64,000 bases of DNA from positions 61,947 to 125,946 of the forward strand of contig SVPC01000001.1 in assembly GCA_015066095.1 (NCBI GenBank), given 5' to 3'. A model generated the notes under the pieces. The model ran no database searches, had not been told where the DNA came from, and saw only the letters and a program-made list of their open reading frames with translations. The DNA is from Oscillospiraceae bacterium. GTDB lineage: Bacteria > Bacillota > Clostridia > Oscillospirales > Acutalibacteraceae. Position 1 is the stretch's first letter, and each line of letters begins with the position of its first letter. Below are positions 39,359 to 49,655 of this stretch, in pieces. The translations under genes were made by a program, and so were the position numbers.

Positions 39359-40429
39359 TTGGAATGTAATTCAAAAAAAGAGTTTATAATCAGCGTGGTT
39401 TATGCTGTTTTAAGTATTTCACTTGTGCTTTTTGCAGCTTTTATAGTGTGGGAATTTTTATTACCATTTGTGTTAGCAATAATTATTGCACTTATTGTGC
39501 AAAAACCAAGTAAAGCGATTTGTAACAAATGTGGCTTTAAAAAAGGGATAACTGCGGCAATTTTTTCTTTTGCGTTATATTTGCTTGTGGGCGGATTACT
39601 TATTTTCGGTATTTACAGGCTCTTTTTATTTTTGGCAGGGTTAGTGGATGTTTTGCCCGATTTTTTTCAGAAAATTGCATCTTTTTTTGATGGCTTTTCG
39701 ATAAGGTTTTCAGAGTTTTTTAAGGTTCTTGAAGAAAAATTGGATATAAGTGTAGAGTCACTTTTTAATGAAACCTTGCAAAAGATAGTGACAATGCTTG
39801 GTGATTTTATTACGGGTACAGTAACCCAGTTTGTAAAAAATGTACCGACCTTTTTTATAACAGGTGTAGTGACATTAGTTGCAACCTGCCTTATAGCAAA
39901 AGATTTTGACTCTCTTAAAAGATTTGTTCGTTTGCTACTGGGAGAAAAGATAACAAGAGAAACTGTGAAAGTTAAAAATATTTTATTTGGCAGTGTTTTT
40001 AAACTCTTTAAAGGTTATTTAATTTTGGCGCTTTTAACCCTTGTGCAGTTGTATATCGGTTTTTTAATTTTGGGCGTGAATAATGCGTTTATGAAGGCAA
40101 TTTTAATTTCACTTATAGATTTATTACCTGTTTTAGGTTCGGGAGCGGTAATCGTGCCTTGGGCAGCTTTTTCGGCTTTATCGGGTGATTATTTTTTGGG
40201 AGTAGGTTTAGGAATTTTGTTTATAATCACTGTTATTGTACGCAATTTTTCAGAGCCCAAAATTATAGGAAAGCAGATTGGCGTGAGTTCACTTTTTACT
40301 TTAATTTCAATGTATTTGGGGTTAAAGGTTATGGGGGTTTTGGGGCTTTTGATTTTTCCTATAATTTTGATTGTCGTCATAAGATATTACAAGGATGATA
40401 TGAATGAGGGGTTGTCAGATTTTGCGTGA
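39359..40429 (+). CDS. ytvI: AI-2E family transporter / sporulation protein YtvI-like (TTG start)
   Basis: Polytopic, 'LIDLLPVLGSGAVIVPWAAFSALSGDYFLGVGLGILFIITVIVRNFSEPKIIGKQIGVSSLFTL'. Confidence 0.82.
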   Translation: MECNSKKEFIISVVYAVLSISLVLFAAFIVWEFLLPFVLAIIIALIVQKPSKAICNKCGFKKGITAAIFSFALYLLVGGLLIFGIYRLFLFLAGLVDVLPDFFQKIASFFDGFSIRFSEFFKVLEEKLDISVESLFNETLQKIVTMLGDFITGTVTQFVKNVPTFFITGVVTLVATCLIAKDFDSLKRFVRLLLGEKITRETVKVKNILFGSVFKLFKGYLILALLTLVQLYIGFLILGVNNAFMKAILISLIDLLPVLGSGAVIVPWAAFSALSGDYFLGVGLGILFIITVIVRNFSEPKIIGKQIGVSSLFTLISMYLGLKVMGVLGLLIFPIILIVVIRYYKDDMNEGLSDFA

Positions 40430-40461
40430 CTGCATAAGATGTAATAACGGAGTGACCTTAA

Positions 40462-40677
40462 ATGAAAAGATATTCAATAATGACAGGAACCGTTACCTAT
40501 GCAATAAAGGGACGAGATTTATTGCGAAAAAACGGGTATAAAGCAAATATTGAACGGGTTAGCGGAGAGAAAGCTTTAGGTTGTGGGTATGCAATACTTC
40601 TTGACGGTGAGATAGAAAAAGCAGAAGAATTGTTGCGACGAAACAATGTAAAAATACTTGAAATAACTCAACTTTGA
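40462..40677 (+). CDS. DUF3343 small protein (putative Se/S carrier-like)
   Basis: 'MTGTVTYAIKGRDLLRKNGYKANIERVSGEKALGCGYAILL'. Confidence 0.8.
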   Translation: MKRYSIMTGTVTYAIKGRDLLRKNGYKANIERVSGEKALGCGYAILLDGEIEKAEELLRRNNVKILEITQL

Positions 40678-40723
40678 TTTTTACGGCACCCCTTTTTGGG
40701 GTGCCTATTTTGGAGGAAAAAAT

Positions 40724-41875
40724 ATGATATATTTTGATAATGCCGCAACAACCGGTAAAAAGCCAAAAACGGTTGTGGATGCGGTTAATTTTGCGCTTAA
40801 TAATTTATCGGCAAATCCAGGCAGAAGCGGACATGACCTATCCATAAAAACGGCTGATGAGGTGTATAATGTAAGAGCAAAAACGGCAGAATTTTTTGGT
40901 GCAGAGGGTGCAGAAAATGTGATATTTACGCTGAATTGTACCCACAGTATAAACTGTGTTTTAAAGGGCGTTGTAAAGATGGGCGACCACGTGGTTGTTT
41001 CTAATCTCGAACACAACGCCGTTATGCGTCCATTAGCAAAAATGAAAATTCCGTATACTGCGGTAGAAGTGAAAGACGATGTGGGGGAGACACTTGACCG
41101 TTTTAAAAGAGCAATTAAACCCAATACCCGACTTGTTTTAGTGAGTGGCGCGTCTAATGTGACAGGTCAAATTTTACCTATTGAAGAGATTGGCGAAATT
41201 TGTCACAAAAGGGGAGTTGTTTTCTGTGTAGATGCCGCACAAATTGCGGGAGTTTTGACCATAAATATGAAAAAAATGAACATAGATTTTCTTTGTGTGG
41301 CGCCTCATAAAGGACTGTATGCACCGATGGGAATAGGACTTTTGATTTGCCGCAAAAACCTTGAAAACACGATAATTGAGGGCGGTACAGGTACCGACTC
41401 GCTTGATTATTCGCAACCCCGATTTTTGCCTGAAAGATTGGAAAGTGGCACAATCGGTGTACCGCTTATTATGGGTGTGGGGGCAGGAGTTGATTTTGTT
41501 AAAAAAACAGGTGTGGAAAAGATTTACCGCCATGAACTTATGCTTTGCCAGAAACTATATGACGTTATATCTTCCGACAAGGATATAATCTTGTATACCA
41601 AAAGACCAGAATTTGGTTTTTATGCACCTGTTTTGCCCTTTAATTTTAAGGGTTGCGAGAGTTATCATTTTGCAAAAATGCTCAATTCTCATAATTTTGC
41701 AGTGAGGGCCGGTTTTCATTGTGCACCAACAGCACACAAGGTTATGAAAACACTAAATTCAGGTGCGGTAAGGGTTAGTTTTGGCGCATTTAATACCGAA
41801 GCAGAGATAAAGAGCCTTATCAGTTTACTAAAAGATAAAAATTTTAAAGAAAAATTAAAAAAATCTATTGAATGA
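40724..41875 (+). CDS. Class V aminotransferase, cysteine desulfurase family
   Basis: 'MIYFDNAATTGKKP', 'SNLEHNAVMRPL', 'FCVDAAQIAGVLTINMKKMNIDFLCVAPHKGLYAPMGIG', 'VRAGFHCAP'. Confidence 0.9.
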   Translation: MIYFDNAATTGKKPKTVVDAVNFALNNLSANPGRSGHDLSIKTADEVYNVRAKTAEFFGAEGAENVIFTLNCTHSINCVLKGVVKMGDHVVVSNLEHNAVMRPLAKMKIPYTAVEVKDDVGETLDRFKRAIKPNTRLVLVSGASNVTGQILPIEEIGEICHKRGVVFCVDAAQIAGVLTINMKKMNIDFLCVAPHKGLYAPMGIGLLICRKNLENTIIEGGTGTDSLDYSQPRFLPERLESGTIGVPLIMGVGAGVDFVKKTGVEKIYRHELMLCQKLYDVISSDKDIILYTKRPEFGFYAPVLPFNFKGCESYHFAKMLNSHNFAVRAGFHCAPTAHKVMKTLNSGAVRVSFGAFNTEAEIKSLISLLKDKNFKEKLKKSIE

Positions 41876-41896
41876 GAATATAAGATATGTTAAAAT
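41868..41896 (+). promoter_or_regulatory. Putative promoter for cdaA (TTGAAT-17 bp-TAAAAT)
   Basis: Overlaps the aminotransferase stop codon; 17-bp spacer. Confidence 0.55.
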
Positions 41897-41934
41897 ATAT
41901 ATAAATAGATTTTATATAAAGGGATGTTGAGAAA

Positions 41935-42828
41935 GTGGACGGCATTTTGAATGCGATTTATGCTACTTGGAATCAAATTTTATATGCTGTATCCAATATC
42001 AGGCTTTTTGATATTTTGGATATTCTGATAATCGCTTATATCATTTATAAGACGATTGGCTTTTTGCGTGAATCAAGAGCGGGTCAACTTGTTAAAGGTC
42101 TTATAATTTTGTTTGTGGTTTATATAATTGCTAACTGGTGGAATCTTGCAACCATACAATGGACTCTGTCAAAGGTTATGAATTCTATTCTTTTGGCTGC
42201 GGTTGTTATCTTTCAACCGGAACTTCGAAAAATCCTTGAAAACGTTGGTAAAACCAAATTTGCGCGTGATATGTTTTCGGATGATAGACAAAGTGTTTTG
42301 TCTGAATGTATTGATAAAATAGGCAAAGCCGCAGGTTTTATGTCAGAAAAGAAGATTGGCGCACTTATTGTTTTTGAACGCACAACTCAACTTGGTGAGA
42401 TTATTCATACAGGCACAGTTATTGATGCTGCGGCTTCGGTATCAATTGTTAATAACATCTTTTTCCCGAAATCCCCCTTGCACGACGGTGCTATGATTGT
42501 GCGCGAAGGCAGAATTTGTGCCGCAGGTTGTATTTTACCACTAACACAAAGCGAAAATATAAATTCCTCTCTGGGTACACGCCACAGGGCGGCTATCGGT
42601 ATGAGTGAAAATTCTGACGCGGTGGTTTTGGTGGTTTCCGAAGAAACAGGTATAATCTCTATTGTAGAGGGTGGCAAAATCACCCGTAACTATAATTCGG
42701 TTACCGCTATTGCAGAGCTTCAGCGTTTACTTATTACCGATGAAGAAAAAGAAAAGTCGGGTACATTGGTTTCGCTATTTAAGGCAATTAACCCGTTTAA
42801 AAAAGATAAAGAAAGGAAGGATGACTAA
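41935..42828 (+). CDS. cdaA: Diadenylate cyclase CdaA (DAC domain, GTG start)
   Basis: Three TM segments then 'DGAMIVREGRICAAGCILPLTQSENINSSLGTRHRAAIGMSE' (DGA and RHR motifs). Confidence 0.96.
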   Translation: MDGILNAIYATWNQILYAVSNIRLFDILDILIIAYIIYKTIGFLRESRAGQLVKGLIILFVVYIIANWWNLATIQWTLSKVMNSILLAAVVIFQPELRKILENVGKTKFARDMFSDDRQSVLSECIDKIGKAAGFMSEKKIGALIVFERTTQLGEIIHTGTVIDAAASVSIVNNIFFPKSPLHDGAMIVREGRICAAGCILPLTQSENINSSLGTRHRAAIGMSENSDAVVLVVSEETGIISIVEGGKITRNYNSVTAIAELQRLLITDEEKEKSGTLVSLFKAINPFKKDKERKDD

Positions 42829-44105
42829 TGTCTGTTGTTGGTAAATTTCTCTCTTTCTTTCCTTTGAAAAAGTTGCTTAAAGATAAGCGCTTTACAGTAC
42901 CGTTTTCAATTTTGTTGGCGTTTATTTTATGGCTTATAATTGTTATTAACGAAAACCCAATTATCGAACGCAGTATTGCCGATTTGCCGGTTACTGTTAA
43001 TTTAAGCGGTACTATAGCGGATGAAAATGGCATGAATTTAGTCGATGACCTGTCTTCAGAAAAATTTACTGTTATTGTTAGGGGTCCTACTTATCTTGTC
43101 AGTTCCTTAAAGGGCAGTGACTTTAATGTTTATGCGTCTGCGGCGGCGGTTGATGCACCGGGTGAATATAAACTTGATGTTGTGGCAACTGCAAATTCTT
43201 CAAACAGTGGTTATGAGATACTTAAGGTATCTCCGTCTACGGTTGATGTTTCTTTCGATTATATTGAAACTACAACCAAAACTGTTGAAGCACAGGCACC
43301 CAAGGTTACAACCAAGCAAAAGGGTTTGATTGTTGATAAAGCTGTGCTTAGTGGTGTTGAAAAGGATACAGTTGATATTAAAGGACCTAGAAGTATTGTT
43401 AATCAAATCAGTAAGGTTGTTGCTATTACCAATACCGAAAAGAGCATAAAGGATACTGAAACATTTGATGCTAACATTATCCTTTATGATGAAAATGGCA
43501 AGGAAATTCCGCAGAAAAATCTTCAGATTAGTCTTACTGAGGTAAAGGTTACTGTTGCGGTTGCTAAAAAGAAAATCGTACCTGTCCATGTTAGTTTTGA
43601 AAATCTGCCTGTAGGCTTTGATACCGAATCGATTTCTTACACAATAGACCACAAAACCGTTACTGTTATTGGTAAACCTGATATGGTAGATAAAACCGAT
43701 AAGGTTACACTTTCTCCGATTGATGTTTCACTTATAACAAAGAGCGCAAGTAGTTTTGATGTTTCGGCAAAATTGCCCGATGGTGTACGAATTTACGATA
43801 ATGTAGAAAAATTTACAGTTAAGTTTAAAATTGCTAATTACCGTCAAAAGACATTCGATGTAGGTAATTTTAAATTTACTAACTTAGGCAACGGTTTGTC
43901 AGCTTCGGGTAGTGAAATTAAAAATGTTAATGTATTAGGTCCGTATGCTGCTATATCAAAACTCAAGACTAAAAATTTATATGCATTAGTTGACCTTTCA
44001 GATAAAAAGGAAGGGCAACATACTGTAAAGGTTTTGATTTGCTTTAAGAATGAAGACCGTGTTTGGGCAATCGGCAGTTACGACACTACTATTACGATAA
44101 AGTAA
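42828..44105 (+). CDS. cdaR: YbbR-domain protein, CdaA regulator
   Basis: N-terminal TM, repeated YbbR-type domains, directly after cdaA. Confidence 0.9.
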   Translation: MSVVGKFLSFFPLKKLLKDKRFTVPFSILLAFILWLIIVINENPIIERSIADLPVTVNLSGTIADENGMNLVDDLSSEKFTVIVRGPTYLVSSLKGSDFNVYASAAAVDAPGEYKLDVVATANSSNSGYEILKVSPSTVDVSFDYIETTTKTVEAQAPKVTTKQKGLIVDKAVLSGVEKDTVDIKGPRSIVNQISKVVAITNTEKSIKDTETFDANIILYDENGKEIPQKNLQISLTEVKVTVAVAKKKIVPVHVSFENLPVGFDTESISYTIDHKTVTVIGKPDMVDKTDKVTLSPIDVSLITKSASSFDVSAKLPDGVRIYDNVEKFTVKFKIANYRQKTFDVGNFKFTNLGNGLSASGSEIKNVNVLGPYAAISKLKTKNLYALVDLSDKKEGQHTVKVLICFKNEDRVWAIGSYDTTITIK

Positions 44106-44136
44106 AAATAAGGGGCTTTGATGCCCCTTATTTAAT
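44104..44136 (+). terminator. Rho-independent terminator after cdaR
   Basis: aaataaggggc-tttgat-gccccttattt. Confidence 0.8.
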
Positions 44137-44191
44137 TAAAGTATAATAGCATTTTTTAAACCCCTTCGTATAATATAACGGAGGGATTTTA

Positions 44192-44488
44192 ATGAAAACT
44201 GTTGCTTTTTTAATTATTCTTATTTTTGCCGTTTTTGGGTTTAGTGAATTTCTACATATTGTTAAATCATTATTCAATTGTAAAAAAGCCAAAACGGGCA
44301 CTACTCTTGTTGTTGATTTAGAAGACGGCATAGCTGAAAAACAGGTTATAAATGTTTGTGAAAATTTAGTTTGGTACGGCAAGGGGTATGCTAATCGCGT
44401 GGTTTTTAAAACCGATAATATTGATGAAAAAACCCGTGAAAACTGCCGTAATATTGCTTTAAAATTCGGCATAAAATTTGATTTGTGA
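44192..44488 (+). CDS. Small membrane-anchored hypothetical protein, 98 aa
   Basis: N-terminal TM; RBS ggaggg; overlaps the region just before recD2. Confidence 0.65.
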   Translation: MKTVAFLIILIFAVFGFSEFLHIVKSLFNCKKAKTGTTLVVDLEDGIAEKQVINVCENLVWYGKGYANRVVFKTDNIDEKTRENCRNIALKFGIKFDL

Positions 44489-44499
44489 AGGGATGTATA

Positions 44500-46704
44500 A
44501 TGGAAACAATTTTAGCAGATGTTGTAAAAATCACCTTTCGTAATGAATCAAATTATTATACTGTAGCCATCCTTAAAAACGGCACAGAAGAGTTTACCGC
44601 GGTTGGAACACTTCCATTTTTAAATGAGGGTGACACCGCTGAATTTACGGGAGAATTTATTGTTCATCAGACCTATGGGGAACAGTTCCGGGTAGAAAGT
44701 TTTGACCGAAAACCACCCAAAAATGCCGCCGCAATTTTAAAATATTTAGCTTCGGGTTCGATAAAAGGCGTCGGTCCATCTACCGCACAGCGTATTGTTG
44801 AAAAATTTGGTGAAGACAGTTTGGATATTATCCAAAATAACCCGACTGCTTTAGCAAAAATCAAGGGTATTTCTATTAGTAAAGCAATGAGTATCCACGA
44901 AGAATATCAAAAGCAGTACGGTATAAGGGATATTATGCTATTGCTTTCAAAATTTAATGTTACCCCTGATAAATGTGTGCCTATATACCGAAAATACGGT
45001 GCGCGTTCAATAGAAACCATAAAATCAAACCCGTATGTTTTGTGTAGTGAGGATATTGATTTTAGTTTTGAACTTGTTGAAGATATTGCTACCGATTTTG
45101 CTTATGATATGTCGAGCGAAGCGCGTATAATGGCAGGTATTGAGTATGTGCTTCGCAAGAATTTGTATAACGGACACACCTGTCTTCCGCGTAATAAGTT
45201 TGTGCCTGTTGCGTGTAATTTGCTCGATTGCAAGGAATCGGTTGTAGAGATTTGCTGTGATAAACTTATTGATACATTTCAGTTGTGCAGTGAGATAATC
45301 GACTCGGTTGAGTTTTTGTCAATACCGTCTTATTACAATGCAGAACAACATATCGCCGCGCGTCTTTTTTCGGTTAAAAGGTTTATAAATTCTGCGGTTA
45401 CTGTGGACGAGCTTGAAATACAAAATGTTGAAAACCGATTGGGCATAAAGTTTGAAAAACTGCAACGTGACGCGATTTTTGAAGCATTTAAAAGTGGTAT
45501 TTTGGTGCTTACGGGCGGCCCCGGTACAGGTAAAACCACCACGCTTAATGCAATTATAAAGTTGTTTGAAAACCGCGATTTAAATATCGAACTTGCCGCA
45601 CCCACAGGACGCGCTGCAAAGCGTATGACTGAACTTACTGGCAGAGAAGCCAAAACCATACACCGCCTTTTGGAGGTGGAATGGGGCGAGGGCGACACCC
45701 AACATTTTGCAAGGAATGAAAAAAATCCACTTAATTGCGATGTTATAATAGTTGACGAAGCATCTATGATTGATGCAATACTCTTTGATAATTTATTAAA
45801 AGCATTGCGTCTTTCGTGCAGAATTATTTTAGTAGGTGACTCTGACCAGTTGCCTAGTATAGGTGCAGGTAATGTGCTTAATGATATACTCGAAACCGAG
45901 GTTTTCCCGTCTATAAGACTTAAAAAGGTGTTTAGACAAGCCAAGGAAAGTATGATTGTCACCAATGCTCATGCTATAATCGACGGTGAACCTGCTAATT
46001 TTTCGCGTAAAGACTCTGATTGCTTCTTTTTAACACGTGGTGATAAGTACAGCACGGTTGAAACGGTATTGGAACTCATAACCGACCGTTTGCCGTCAGC
46101 TTACGGTATAGATTCTATAACCGATATACAGGTGCTTTGTCCATCACGTAAATTGGATACGGGTACTGTTAACCTTAATAACTTACTGCAAGAAAAACTT
46201 AATCCCCATAAAACGGGTAAACCACAATTGGCTTATAAGGGAATTTATTTCCGTACGGGCGATAAGGTTATGCAGATTAAGAATAATTATGATTTGCAGT
46301 TTATAAAAGATAACGGAGAGTACGGCACGGGCATTTTTAACGGTGACGTGGGTTATATTACCGATATTGATGCGCGTGGCGGTATAATTAAAGTAAGATA
46401 CGATGATAAAGTGGCTACATATTTTTCGGAAGATTTAAGCCAACTTGAATTGGCTTACGCTGTAACTGTGCATAAAAGTCAGGGCAGTGAATATAACTGT
46501 GTTATAATACCGCTTTCTGATGTTCCGTCGCGTCTTATGTACCGCAATTTGCTATATACTGCGGTAACCCGTGCTAAAAAACTTTTGGTGCTTGTGGGAA
46601 GCCGTGATATTTGGGAGCGTATGGCACAAAATGACCGGAAAACTTTGCGGTATACATTATTGCAACATTTTATAAAGGAAAATGCTTTTAATGAAAGTTT
46701 TTGA
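44500..46704 (+). CDS. recD2: RecD2-type ATP-dependent helicase
   Basis: 'LTGGPGTGKTTTLNAII', 'APTGRAAKRM', 'DEASMIDAILFDNLLKAL', 'YAVTVHKSQGSEY'. Confidence 0.94.
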   Translation: METILADVVKITFRNESNYYTVAILKNGTEEFTAVGTLPFLNEGDTAEFTGEFIVHQTYGEQFRVESFDRKPPKNAAAILKYLASGSIKGVGPSTAQRIVEKFGEDSLDIIQNNPTALAKIKGISISKAMSIHEEYQKQYGIRDIMLLLSKFNVTPDKCVPIYRKYGARSIETIKSNPYVLCSEDIDFSFELVEDIATDFAYDMSSEARIMAGIEYVLRKNLYNGHTCLPRNKFVPVACNLLDCKESVVEICCDKLIDTFQLCSEIIDSVEFLSIPSYYNAEQHIAARLFSVKRFINSAVTVDELEIQNVENRLGIKFEKLQRDAIFEAFKSGILVLTGGPGTGKTTTLNAIIKLFENRDLNIELAAPTGRAAKRMTELTGREAKTIHRLLEVEWGEGDTQHFARNEKNPLNCDVIIVDEASMIDAILFDNLLKALRLSCRIILVGDSDQLPSIGAGNVLNDILETEVFPSIRLKKVFRQAKESMIVTNAHAIIDGEPANFSRKDSDCFFLTRGDKYSTVETVLELITDRLPSAYGIDSITDIQVLCPSRKLDTGTVNLNNLLQEKLNPHKTGKPQLAYKGIYFRTGDKVMQIKNNYDLQFIKDNGEYGTGIFNGDVGYITDIDARGGIIKVRYDDKVATYFSEDLSQLELAYAVTVHKSQGSEYNCVIIPLSDVPSRLMYRNLLYTAVTRAKKLLVLVGSRDIWERMAQNDRKTLRYTLLQHFIKENAFNESF

Positions 46705-47392
46705 TATTATTGCCAATGCTTTGTTTCCGTGCAAATGTTATTCGTGCGGTCAAATTGTGGGTGAAAACGAGTTTTTGTGCGAATATTGTTACGAGATGCT
46801 TGAATATATCGATACTACAAAGCATTGTCCGCGTTGCGGTGCTTATAAAAAGAATTGCGAGTGTAACAACAGGGTTTTTCATTTTGAGCGCGTCACCGCA
46901 CCTTTCATAAATGACGGTGTAGCTAAAAAGGCTATGTATAGGTATAAGTTCAGAAAAATATCTTCGCACACCGATTTTTTCGCAAGAGAAATGGCAAAAA
47001 CGGTTAAAACGGTGTATAGTGATATAGATTTTGATGGTATTGTGTATGTTCCTATGCACCCGCTCAAGAAATTAAGGCACGGTTTTAATCAGTCGCAGTT
47101 ATTGGCAAAAGGTTTGTCAAAGATATTGTGTATAGATGTTTTTGAAGATTTGCTTAAATGTAAATATAATAGAAAATCACAACACAATATGCCCTTCGAC
47201 GAGCGTTTTCAAAACGTTAAAGGAATGTACAGTTTTAATTACAGAATAGAGGGCAAGACGATTTTGCTTGTTGATGATATAAAAACAACAGGCGCATCAC
47301 TTGATGAATGTGCTAAGCAGTTGCTTTTAGCAGGTGCGGAACATATTTATTGTATAACAGGTTTAGTAACAGTAAAGAAAGGTAAGAAATAA
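46682..47392 (+). CDS. comFC: ComF-family phosphoribosyltransferase
   Basis: Zn-binding Cys motifs 'CKCYSCG...CEYC...CPRCGAYKKNCEC', 'PMHPLKKLRHGFNQSQLLAKGL', 'ILLVDDIKTTGASLDECAKQL'. Confidence 0.9.
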   Translation: MLLMKVFDIIANALFPCKCYSCGQIVGENEFLCEYCYEMLEYIDTTKHCPRCGAYKKNCECNNRVFHFERVTAPFINDGVAKKAMYRYKFRKISSHTDFFAREMAKTVKTVYSDIDFDGIVYVPMHPLKKLRHGFNQSQLLAKGLSKILCIDVFEDLLKCKYNRKSQHNMPFDERFQNVKGMYSFNYRIEGKTILLVDDIKTTGASLDECAKQLLLAGAEHIYCITGLVTVKKGKK

Positions 47393-48415
47393 ATGGCAAC
47401 AGATATCGGTATTGATTTAGGTTCGTCAAAAACAGTTATTTTTTCAAGTTCTAAGGTTGTGTTGGAACTTCCTAATGTTGTTACTGTCGACAGTGACAGT
47501 TGGGAAGTGGTATACACGGGTGAAAAAGCAAAACAAACATTGGGCAGAACACCCGAAAGTATGCAAACAGTTTTTCCTATAGAACATGGTGTTATTTCGG
47601 ACTATGATTTGGCGGAATATATGCTTAAAGAATATATGCACGAAGCCTTTGGTAATAAGATTTTACGTCCAAGAATAATGGCTACTTTACCCGCTGGCCT
47701 TACAGAATTACAGCACCACTCATTGGCAAATGTTGTGGAAGCGGCGGGTGGTAGAAACATAACGGTTATAGAAGGGCCACTTGCTATTGCCTTTGGTTTG
47801 GGTCTTGATTTTTCAAGTCCCCGTGGCAGTCTTATAGTAGACATAGGTGCCGGCACTACCGATGTGGCGGTAATTTCTATGGGCGGTATTGCTACTTGTA
47901 ATTCATTTAAAACAGCTTCTTTCGATATTGATGCGCAAATTATACGCTATGTAAGAAAAGAGTTTAATATTGAAATCGGTCAATTGACTGCCGAAGCGAT
48001 TAAAATCAAGGTAGGTACTGCGGTTGCACGTGATGTGGAAATTGCAGTAATTGCTAAAGGCCGTAATGTGTTCACAGGCTTACCCGAAAGTTTTGAAATC
48101 ACTTCAAGTGAAGTTTACGAAGCAATTAAGGATATTATTGATACTATATGTAACGCAATTCGCGAGGTGCTTAATAAAACCAATCCCGATTTGGTTGCCG
48201 ATATTATAGAAGACGGAATGTATCTTGCAGGCGGCGGCTCTAAACTTTTGGGATTGCCCGAAAAGTTAGAACAGTATTTGGGAATTAAAGTACACCACCT
48301 TGATGACCCTGCACACAGTGTTGTAAGAGGTGCTGCAGTTGCACTTAAAAATAGCGATTTACTTAAGAATGTTGACTATCAAATGCGTTCAATAAAGGAA
48401 CTTGAAATAGAATAA
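47393..48415 (+). CDS. mreB: MreB/Mbl-like actin homologue
   Basis: 'DIGIDLGSSKTVIFS', 'LIVDIGAGTTDVAVISMGGI', 'MYLAGGGSKLLGLPE'. Confidence 0.88.
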   Translation: MATDIGIDLGSSKTVIFSSSKVVLELPNVVTVDSDSWEVVYTGEKAKQTLGRTPESMQTVFPIEHGVISDYDLAEYMLKEYMHEAFGNKILRPRIMATLPAGLTELQHHSLANVVEAAGGRNITVIEGPLAIAFGLGLDFSSPRGSLIVDIGAGTTDVAVISMGGIATCNSFKTASFDIDAQIIRYVRKEFNIEIGQLTAEAIKIKVGTAVARDVEIAVIAKGRNVFTGLPESFEITSSEVYEAIKDIIDTICNAIREVLNKTNPDLVADIIEDGMYLAGGGSKLLGLPEKLEQYLGIKVHHLDDPAHSVVRGAAVALKNSDLLKNVDYQMRSIKELEIE

Positions 48416-48426
48416 AGGTGAATGTT

Positions 48427-49608
48427 ATGTTAAATGAAAAAATGTTGAATTTGGGTGAAAACCGCTCAGTCATTCGCGAAATATTTGAGTTTGGTAATAA
48501 ACGCCGTGCCGAAGTGGGAGCGGAAAATGTTTATGATTTCAGTCTTGGCAACCCCAGTATACCCGCACCAAAAGAAGTAAACGAAACGATGGTCAAATTA
48601 CTTACCGAACTTGACCCCGTTAAACTGCACGGATATACCTCGGCACAAGGTGCTCCAGATGTGCGTAAAACTATTGCAGACAGTATAAACAAGCGTTTTG
48701 GTGTGAATGCTAACCCTGATTTGATTTACATGACATGCGGCGCTGCGGCTTCTCTTACAATTTGTCTTAATGCTATTTGTAACGAGGGCGATGAGGTTAT
48801 TGCATTAGCACCGTTTTTCCCCGAATATCGCGTTTTTGTAGAAAAAGCAGGGGCAAAGCTTGTGGTAGCAAAATGCCGTGAAAGTGATTTTCAGATTGAT
48901 TTTGATGCTCTTGAAAAAGCCATCACCAAAAACACAAAAGCAATTATTGTAAATTCGCCCAACAACCCCACAGGCGTTGTGCTTTCAAAGGATACAATTG
49001 TAAAGTTGGCCACATTGCTTAACAAAAAGCAAACTGAGTATAATAAACGCATATTTATCATTTGCGACGAGCCTTACAGAGAACTCGCTTATGATGTAGA
49101 AGTGCCTTACATACCGTCATTTTACGATAACACTTTGGTGTGCTATTCTTATAGTAAGTCTTTATCACTTCCTGGTGAACGCATTGGTTATATTTTTGTA
49201 TCACCAAAAATTGAAAACGCGGGTAAGGTATATGCCGCTGTTTGCGGTGCGGGTAGGGCACTCGGTTTTGTGTGCGCACCCAGTCTTTTGCAGTTTACGG
49301 TTAGAGATTGCGTAGACCTTACGGGGGATGTAAGTGCTTATAAGAAAAATCGCGATTTGCTTTATGGTGCACTTACAGAGTATGGTTACAATGCCGCAAA
49401 ACCCGATGGTGCATTTTATTTGTTCATAAAATCACCCGAAGCAGATGCTAACGCATTTTGCGAAAGAGCGAAAAAATACGATTTATTACTTGTTCCCAGT
49501 GATTCCTTTGGTTTTGAAGGTTATGTGCGTATAAGTTATTGTGTATCATATAGCCAAATTGAAAAATCTTTACCATACTTTAAAAAACTTGTTGATGAGT
49601 ACAAATAA
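48427..49608 (+). CDS. PLP-dependent aminotransferase class I/II
   Basis: 'IVNSPNNPTGVVLS', 'IICDEPYRELAYD', 'YSYSKSLSLPGERIGYI'. Confidence 0.92.
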   Translation: MLNEKMLNLGENRSVIREIFEFGNKRRAEVGAENVYDFSLGNPSIPAPKEVNETMVKLLTELDPVKLHGYTSAQGAPDVRKTIADSINKRFGVNANPDLIYMTCGAAASLTICLNAICNEGDEVIALAPFFPEYRVFVEKAGAKLVVAKCRESDFQIDFDALEKAITKNTKAIIVNSPNNPTGVVLSKDTIVKLATLLNKKQTEYNKRIFIICDEPYRELAYDVEVPYIPSFYDNTLVCYSYSKSLSLPGERIGYIFVSPKIENAGKVYAAVCGAGRALGFVCAPSLLQFTVRDCVDLTGDVSAYKKNRDLLYGALTEYGYNAAKPDGAFYLFIKSPEADANAFCERAKKYDLLLVPSDSFGFEGYVRISYCVSYSQIEKSLPYFKKLVDEYK

Positions 49609-49613
49609 CAACA

Positions 49614-49653
49614 AAAACACGGTAAAAGCAATTTCGCTTTTACCGTGTTTTTT
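49614..49653. terminator. Bidirectional terminator between convergent genes
   Basis: aaaaacacggtaaaagc-aatttc-gcttttaccgtgtttttt. Confidence 0.88.
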
Positions 49654-49655
49654 AA

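Noticed and set aside
45333-45965. 210-aa antisense ORF inside recD2
   Set aside because: Opposite the conserved Walker motifs of RecD2; no RBS or domain support.
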